Origin: Nageia nagi
Lineage: Eukaryota > Pinophyta
NCBI GenBank assembly: GCA_050084985.1
Contig: JBITNC010000001.1
Location: forward strand, 96,906,001-96,970,000
Direction of reading: 5' to 3'
DNA: 64,000 nt
A program made the translations under genes and the position numbers. This document shows positions 57,920 through 64,000 of this stretch, in pieces (the stretch's first letter is position 1; every line of letters begins with the position of its first letter). The notes under the pieces were generated by a model. The model was not told where the DNA came from. It saw nothing but the letters and a program-made list of their open reading frames with translations, and searched no databases.

Positions 57920-58779
57920 CTCAAAGACTTGTGCCCATGCAATATTTTTATTTTGTTACTTTTTATGAATGCTTCTATTGTTCTACTAGGAATTGCTTAA
58001 CATTAAAGACATATGAGTGTGCAATCTAATATATGAACCTAATAAATGAATTTCTAGCCTAAGATGTATAACAAGAGAAATGAACCTATTATGCATTGTA
58101 CACTCATAAAAATAGAACCAACAACCACAATGAAACCTATATGCAATATGGCCAATAATGATACCAAAGCAAATCAGGTTCCAAAGTACCAAAGGGGTCC
58201 TAATAAAAAGCTGTGTTTTTTCTAGTAGATGACATGACATCTAGCCTAAGACCAGTTCATTATGTTCAACAATGTGCCTAGAATCTAGAAATACTATCCT
58301 TGAATATTCTATCTTGGGAAATGCATGTTATTAGTGATGTAAAATAGGCCTTGCATGTTGTTGGTAGTGTACTCAAAAATGACCTAGGCTAGGGAAAAAG
58401 GAAAACATAGGGATAGATAAAAATATAACACATAATGCACTATACATATGCAAACAACTACTTGACTTGCATGAAAAGAAAAGGAAATCTTACCTAACTA
58501 ATATACACTATCTGCTAAGATGAAGAAACTTAAGCAATTACTTTACATACCTAGGAAGATTTTTCTACCCAAATACACTTCACAGAAGTAGAGAAAAAAA
58601 GAGGCACTTTAGATTTAACCATTTCCACATAATTTTCATAGTGTGAATAGGTTTGGACGCTAATGGCAATGTTTATTTTGACTCCATTTTCCAATCTTGT
58701 TGCAAGGAGCATACTTGTATCTATGACTATTAGCAAAATAATGACATAATTCATTAGAAGCACTCACCATGCTGATACA
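57920..58779 (-). other. Region where gypsy pol would be expected
   Basis: Minus-strand frames (57,986-58,240; 58,551-58,763) show no protease, reverse transcriptase or integrase motif. I see only decayed sequence after the gag zinc-finger region, so pol seems deleted. Confidence 0.45.
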
Positions 58780-59372
58780 ACCTCATGGTTGTGAATAAGG
58801 TCAAGGATTGGTGAAGACCTTTAATTGTTCATTATTAGGATGTATAGGTCCTACTTGCTCATTTGGTGTAGCATCCATCTTAATAACTCCTTTATCAATG
58901 AAATTCTATATAATATACTTGAGAAACCTATAATTTCATGTTATATGTATAGGTACCATATGATAATTACAAAATTCTTCATAGTGAAAATGCTTAGGCA
59001 CATCATTAGGGAACTTGGTCTCAATAACAGGAGGTAACTCAATAAGTTATTCATTTGATAAAACATTAAGAATATTATCAATAGTATTAGTCAAAGGAGT
59101 AAATTATCACCTAGGTTTGGAGATAGTTTTGCATTTGTGAGTAACATTGTTTGCTTCAGGCCTATTGATATTTTCAAGGATTGGTTTTTGATGTTGATTG
59201 TTATCAATGTTCCTCATAGCATATATTTTTTTTGATACATGGCTCTTTCTTGATAACAATATCTATCATATCTCCTAGTGACATATCATTGTTAGAGATG
59301 ATAAATAGTTTATATATAGGCAAGAGACCATTTTCAAAAGCATCTTTCAAATCTTGTTTAGGCATAGTTATT

Positions 59373-59641
59373 TGTTATGAATCATTACACCAAAAGGTCA
59401 ACCTGTTAGTGAATTTGCACACCCAAGATCTTAACATTCCACCATGCTTTGCATTTGATGTCCTCGATGGCTCTCACTTGTGGCGACTCTCACTCTAGTC
59501 TTCTCTAGGTAGCCCTTTCCACAGTAGCCCTTTTTGAGGATTCGAACTTGGGATGTATGGCCTGATCTGATACCAAATGTTATGAATCATTACACCAAAA
59601 GGTCAACCTATTAGTGAGTCTGCACACCCAAGATCTTAATA
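59373..59641 (-). mobile_element. TRIM (miniature LTR retrotransposon), 269 bp
   Basis: Two 64-bp direct repeats (59,373-59,436 and 59,578-59,641) begin TGTTATGAATC and end in CTTAACA/CTTAATA. On the minus strand the internal part starts TTTGGTATCAGATC (59,561-59,577), matching the tRNA-Met primer site TGGTATCAGAGC at 11 of 12 bases, and ends with a short purine-rich 'gcatggtggaa'. The insertion is flanked by a perfect TTATT target duplication (59,368-59,372 and 59,642-59,646). The LTRs differ at four of 64 positions. It has no coding capacity. It lies inside the gypsy gag. Confidence 0.92.
59539..59550 (-). promoter_or_regulatory. B-box-like motif inside the TRIM
   Basis: The minus strand reads AAGTTCGAATCC shortly after the primer site, matching the Pol III B-box pattern GWTCRANNC. 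This raises the alternative that the element is tRNA-derived, but the LTR/PBS/target-duplication structure favours TRIM. Confidence 0.4.
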
Positions 59642-61298
59642 TTATTCTATTAGCCATTTGCTTCCATATTTTGATAAAGCCCTTAATAGATTGATTAGGC
59701 ATTTGTTTAATTTTACACAAATCCTTAAAAAATACTTTTTCAACAATATTATACCTAAATTTTTATAGGAATAAACAAATCAAATCTTCATACCTATCAA
59801 TGTTGTTTGTAGGAAGCTGAAAATACCATTTTAGTGCCTTATCTTTCAAACTATGGGAGAATAATTTAGCTATCAAGTCGGTATCATGCATATATTCAAT
59901 AGCTTCTTCTTGGAACTTTCTAACATGCATATTGGGATCCTAAATACCATCAAACTTAGTAAATTTGACACACTTTTTTCTAGGAAGGTGCTTAGCGATA
60001 ATTCTATTAGTTAGAGTCCTTTTGAGACAAGACAAGAAATCATATTCATCAACCAAGATATTTTGAGGTGCTAAATTGCTAATATTGGTTGAGTTAATTT
60101 TTGGGGATGGTGGTGGGGTTGGAGGTGGAATAGGAGGTAGACTAATTTGATGTGAATCTTGTATCTTTTTAAGTTCAACCTCCTTCAAAGCAACAAATGG
60201 AACTATGTAATTAACCCTCTAATGCTCTAATTGATCTAGAATTTCAGCTAAGACTTATAACTATTTTTGTGAAGGTTCTTTGTACCAACTAGTAGTATAT
60301 TGAACTTTAAGAAGGATACTAATTTGATGTGATGTTCCTCTAATGTCTGATTAGGTTGCAAATTATAAGACTCATTAATCATATTATCAAGTTATTGATT
60401 GATAAGAGTTTCAGGTTCTTCTTCTTGTACAATATTCTTTTCCTTAGGATTCATACCTTGTTTGAAGTGATCAAGTTGGAGGATGAGGTGACTATAATAT
60501 TCATTAGCTTCATCCTAGAGATCATCCTATTGATAGTTACCATCATTAATATTCTCTTCTAGAAATTTTTTCCTTCTACATTGGTCTCTAGAATTGGATT
60601 TTTCTCAATTGTTTCTACGTTGTTGATGACATGGTAATAGTCTGGCATGCTACTAGTAGTGTCCTCTTCATTAGAAATATTCTCAAGCTTACTACTACAT
60701 GTTACTTCATATGAAAATAAGATATCCTATGAATCTAAGCCAAGATAATGTTCATTGATTCATTCATAGTTAGTCAAAATATTAATCACAAGAGGAGCAT
60801 TATTTGTGAGATAATATTCCAATTATTGTCTATCAAATAAGACCTCCTGAATAGATTGAGAATAATAAGGAATCCTATCTAATTTAGGGATTTCATCTTC
60901 ATTATATGAACTATCAAAGTGATTTTCTAGGTTTTCAAACACAAAAGGATCAATCGTAGCATATCTCCTAGGAGTTTCATTGATGATATCCATTTTCTTA
61001 CTAGAGTGTGAGGATTCAGTCTCACTATGAGCATTAGGAAGAGGTATTTGGATAGATAAATTAGGTTTTTATTGAACACTCCTCCTAATATCACTAAATT
61101 GTACTTTTTATTTAAACACCTTAGGGTTTTCTGTATTAAGGTCCATCTTTGGGATATAGGTAGAACAAAACCTAGTTTTATCATTCTCTTTGGCTACTAT
61201 TTGAAGAGTTTCATTGAGAGGAATGAATAGTAATGAAAACATATTCATGAATTCTCAAAAGAAATTTTCCTTAGACATAGACGTAGATGTGTAATAAT

Positions 61299-61314
61299 GT
61301 TGGGTTCACCAAAA
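61299..61314 (-). other. Putative primer-binding site of the gypsy derivative
   Basis: The minus strand reads TTTTGGTGAACCCAAC directly after the 5' LTR end (TCTACA). The position is right for a primer site; I cannot name the tRNA. Confidence 0.45.
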
Positions 61315-61968
61315 TGTAGACCCAAAATGATATAATTAATTGTTCAAGGGGATTAATTAATGCATTATTGGTCTACTTTATTTTATTGGCATATATCAAA
61401 AATATGATAATGATATTTAGTTGGCATACATGTTCATTTTATCCTGATTGTATATTCAATCAATCAACGATATCATACATCAAAAATAAACATGCATTCA
61501 TACATTAATATGTTGTTAACTACCTAATCAATGCATGTTGTTGACAATGTGGAATAAGAAACTAGAATTATGATAAGAAATATAATATACTCAAATGATC
61601 AAGTAATCATATAATGAATATGCAATAATAATAATAAATGATATTCATTCAATTACAGACTTGATATTCATAAGGGTTTTCTTTTGGTCTTGTTGTGGAT
61701 CCTATAATATCTTGTAGCTTGGTTCTGATCTTCTATCTAATCTTCAATTGATAGAGTCTATCACCTTTAGAACCCCTTTTTTGGTTTCCCTTGATGTCTT
61801 TATATAACAACACTTACATTACAAAATTTGACCCCTTGGTCATTATATAATGGTCCATTACATGAATTACCTAGCTTTGGGTATTTTTAACCCCTTTTTA
61901 CATAATACATCATTAAGGCTCTAAAATGAATTATTTAATAAATAATAATTCACTTTTAGGCATATACA
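61315..61968 (-). repeat. 5' LTR of the gypsy derivative
   Basis: 654 bp. On the minus strand it begins TGTATATGCC and ends TCTACA. It matches 52,480-53,135 in the same orientation, with small differences throughout. Confidence 0.87.
61797..61806 (-). promoter_or_regulatory. TATA box of the gypsy 5' LTR
   Basis: The minus strand reads GTTATATAAAG in the middle of the LTR; the same box is kept in the 3' LTR. Confidence 0.6.
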
Positions 61969-62890
61969 TCTTCCTTAAGATAGTCTCCATGTCCAAGAAA
62001 CTATGTTTACATCTTGACAATGAATTGCATACCCTCCAATCACTTCAGTCCATGAAACTATGTTTGTATCATGCATCTTGTAAATAAATTCTTTGGCCTT
62101 GTGTATTCTTCCACATTTTTCATACATTTCTATCAAGACATTCACAAACACAACATTGGATCCAAAATCCATTACATGCATATCCAACGATCATTACATT
62201 CCATGAGACTATATTTTGATGAGGCAATTTGTTAAACAATTAAGGGCCCCTTTCAAAGTATCTATTTTGTACATATCCTACCATCATTATAGTCCATGAA
62301 ACTATATTTGCATCATGCATCTTGTAAATAAAGTTCAAATCTTCCTCAAGATAGCTTGCACAGCTAAGAAGGTCAATAATGCATGTGTAACGATTCATCC
62401 TAAGAATAATACAATAAGAGTCACTCATGTTATTTAAGTATTTATAGGCCTCATCTATTAGACCTACAAGGCTACATACAAGTAGAACACATATAAATTT
62501 TATGCTTTCATGGATGGTCCCCAATTCCTTTAATGGATCAAAGAGCTTAAGGGAATCCTTGTTGTAACCTTGAACTACATACCCTCCAATCATTGCAGTC
62601 CATGAAACTATGTTTGCATCATGCATCTTGTTAAATAATTATCGTTCCTTGTGTATTCTTTCATATTTTACATACATGTATATCAAGGCATTCATAACCA
62701 CAACATTGGATGCAAAAACATTCTCAACTACTCTTTGATGGATTTTCATACCTTCCTCAAGATAGCTTGGATGAAAAAGAAGGTTAACAATGCATATATA
62801 ATGATTCATCCTAGTAATAATGCAATAAAATTCACTCATGCTATTTAAGTATTTATATCCCTCATCCATTAATTGCATCCTTATTGTTTT
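61969..62890 (-). pseudogene. PPR relic, 5' part, cut by the gypsy derivative
   Basis: The minus strand has a repeating module. A piece MDEGYKYLNSMSEFYCI then SYLEEGMKIHQRVVENVFAS and VVVMNALIYMYVKYERIHK (62,639-62,878) is followed by MHDANIVSWTAMIGGYVVQG, KDSLKLFDPLKELGTI, CSLVGLIDEAYKYLNNM and SYLEEDLNFIYKMHDANIVS (62,240-62,626). More broken copies run down to 61,975. PPR repeats and E-like motifs alternate abnormally, so modules were duplicated after or during decay. The frame resumes at 52,479 on the far side of the element (EALNFIINMPIQ). Plant organelle RNA-binding family; not functional. Confidence 0.78.
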
Positions 62891-64000
62891 TTTTTTTATT
62901 TAGTAACCATCATCATGGCTAATAGAGATAATAATTCTTGAGAGGGGTCATCTAAAGAAGGAAATATGAATTTACTTTATTTGATGATATTCATTTCATA
63001 AGGAAAATAACATTTTTTAAAACTTTTTATAGTTATAAGGTGTTACAAAATATTTGTCTAAAGGCATGAGATTTTTTCTAAATGATGCACATAGGAAAAT
63101 TGCAAAAACCATCGATGGTGGTGATGATGGTGTTGTTGATGAGGATATCTAAATAGGGGGTATAGGCACTCCTACTATTTTTTTTTTTAATTTGAATTGT
63201 TAATTTTCAATAGATTATTAAAAAAACTATCTTGTTTATTATTTTATTAATGCCTACACTATGAATTTATATCTTGGTAAAGGTGATGTGATCACTATTA
63301 AAATTGTAGTTTCAATCAATCAACCTTCTCCATACATCACATGTATGGGATCATGTGGGATTGATTTTAAAGTGAAAAATAATGGTGAAGTACTTATGGA
63401 TGAGGTTGGTTAAAGTTGATGCCCTTAAATATACATCTTTATATATAGTTTTACACTCTATTAGTTTACTAATATTTGAATTGGTTATTATTCAAGGAAC
63501 CTATTTGGTGAAGCCCTAAGAAATGCGACATATAGAGAATTCCAGTATACATTGGAACTTCCTTGGAGAAAGTAAAATGAGTAGGGTATGTAAATTTAAT
63601 TATAATTTATTACTAATGGTATTTTACGTTCAAAAAATTATTCCAAAAATAGAAACTAATTTTTCATTATTGTGTATATGTAGCAAAAAACAAGATACTC
63701 CTTCACCTTCAAAGTGAGTTTGGTGACAAATGGAGTGCAAAAAGGGTGCTAAAATATATGGGAGTGAACCTTAGGAGGAAAGGAAAAAATACCAATTAGA
63801 GATTTCAAAAGCTCCACTTGAGTAGCTTTCCATCACCAAAAGAAATTCCAATATTGACATGAGTGTATACAAGTATTTGGCAAGGATAGTTCATCAAAAT
63901 GAAGAATGCTAAAAAAGGAATGCCTATGAGGAATCACCACAAGAGAAAACATCCCACTCCTACTTCAAAATATCAAGCAAATATAAGTCACATAGGACAA
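62891..64000. other. Unassigned end of window
   Basis: Scattered plus-strand pieces look protein-like (MANRDNNSERGSSKEGN near 62,914; an Asp-rich GDDGVVDEDI piece near 63,120; CKKGAKIYGSEP-like and KYLARIVHQNEEC-like pieces near 63,740-63,910), as if from a transposase or host relic that continues beyond the window. I cannot name a family. The 64-codon frame at 63,523-63,717 shows no domain. A short T-run and a (GTGATGATG)-like stretch near 63,120 are the only repeats. Confidence 0.3.

Larger units (their letters stand above)
58780..61250 (-). pseudogene. Gypsy gag relic, interrupted by a TRIM
   Basis: Gag (capsid and RNA packaging) on the minus strand. A poorly conserved N-terminal part reads from about 61,250. 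The open piece at 59,940-60,188 has SLPPIPPPTPPPSPKINSTN and ends RKKCVKFTKFDGI, running into the capsid core: DPNMHVRKFQEEAIEYMHD, LIAKLFSHSLKDKALKWYF, QLPTNNIDRYEDLICLFLYK and PNQSIKGFIKIWKQMANR, the last split by the TRIM at 59,373-59,641. A C-terminal part has FCNYHMVPIHIT, then RFLKYIIQNFIDKGVIKMD near 58,850-59,000, like the Tat-type 'CAYH---GH-TE-C--LK--IQ-LID-G' knuckle region, with one expected Cys/His position changed. Several stops are present. Confidence 0.82.
52480..61968 (-). mobile_element. Ty3/gypsy derivative with gag but no recognisable pol
   Basis: A 9.5-kb minus-strand LTR element. LTRs of about 655 bp lie at 61,315-61,968 (5') and 52,480-53,135 (3'). Flanking pentamers are GCTTC (left) and TCTTC (right), a target duplication with one mismatch, inside a PPR relic whose frame resumes on the other side. 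Inside, in minus orientation, are gag (61,250-58,780), a stretch where protease, RT, RNase H and integrase are expected but not seen, a plus-strand reading frame with a plant mobile domain (55,750-57,850), and a 191-bp tandem repeat next to the 3' LTR. Tat-lineage elements are known to carry opposite-strand extra frames and 3' tandem repeats. It was probably mobilised in trans. Confidence 0.85.

Noticed and set aside
59373-59641. tRNA-derived SINE
   Set aside because: A B-box-like motif is present, but the 64-bp terminal direct repeats, tRNA-Met primer site and 5-bp duplication fit a TRIM better.
1-64000. tRNA or rRNA genes
   Set aside because: I looked for B-box motifs with flanking cloverleaf arms and for conserved rRNA blocks; only isolated B-box-like motifs inside the LINE and TRIM were seen.

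Overview
The window looks like transposon-dominated, gene-poor plant nuclear DNA, most probably from a gymnosperm such as a conifer (inference). The reasons are a strongly AT-rich background, plant-type DYW pentatricopeptide repeat (PPR) relics, a plant LINE whose ORF1 carries a DUF4283-like region and a CCHC knuckle, Tat-type Ty3/gypsy elements, a CACTA TNP2 relic, a hAT relic and long interstitial telomere-like blocks. I find no convincing intact host gene. The only long intact reading frame is the LINE ORF2 (35,626-39,480, minus strand). Nearly everything else is broken, often by stops that look like C-to-T changes in glutamine codons.

Layout. 1-3,109: plus-strand PPR relics, including a tandem duplication of about 1.06 kb. 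3,297-7,694: a decayed Ty1/copia element with both LTRs, a tRNA-Met type primer site, a polypurine tract and a hairpin-forming inverted gag duplication. 7,695-9,120 and 14,160-14,960: a Ty3/gypsy polyprotein relic whose integrase is split by about 5 kb containing repeat A (9,560-13,887). A related repeat B lies at 20,272-24,115. 18,860-19,262: a long inverted repeat, followed by a 21-bp minisatellite. 25,060-28,345: nine higher-order units, each with a degenerate CCCTAA block. 28,440-31,460: a minus-strand CACTA TNP2/DUF4218/DUF4216 relic, with unassigned sequence upstream to 33,240.

34,675-43,565: a hAT-type transposase relic interrupted by a full-length LINE (35,071-41,217) with a 9-bp target duplication. 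44,545-47,979: an unrecognised, decayed multi-exon gene on the minus strand with plausible splice sites. Four minisatellites (33.8, 43.7, 46.2 and 48.2 kb) share a GATGATCATC-like core and surround these genes. 49,118-50,660: telomere-like DNA that switches strand at a head-to-head junction and contains PPR fragments.

50,990-52,479 and 61,969-62,890: one minus-strand PPR relic split by a 9.5-kb Ty3/gypsy derivative (52,480-61,968). That element keeps gag, appears to have lost pol, and carries an opposite-strand plant-mobile-domain reading frame and a 191-bp tandem repeat. A 269-bp TRIM with a perfect TTATT target duplication sits inside its gag. 62,900-64,000 is unassigned.

The genes do not form a pathway. 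The window is a record of nested insertions and of local tandem and inverted amplification. All family assignments come from reading translations and repeats by eye; no database search was possible.
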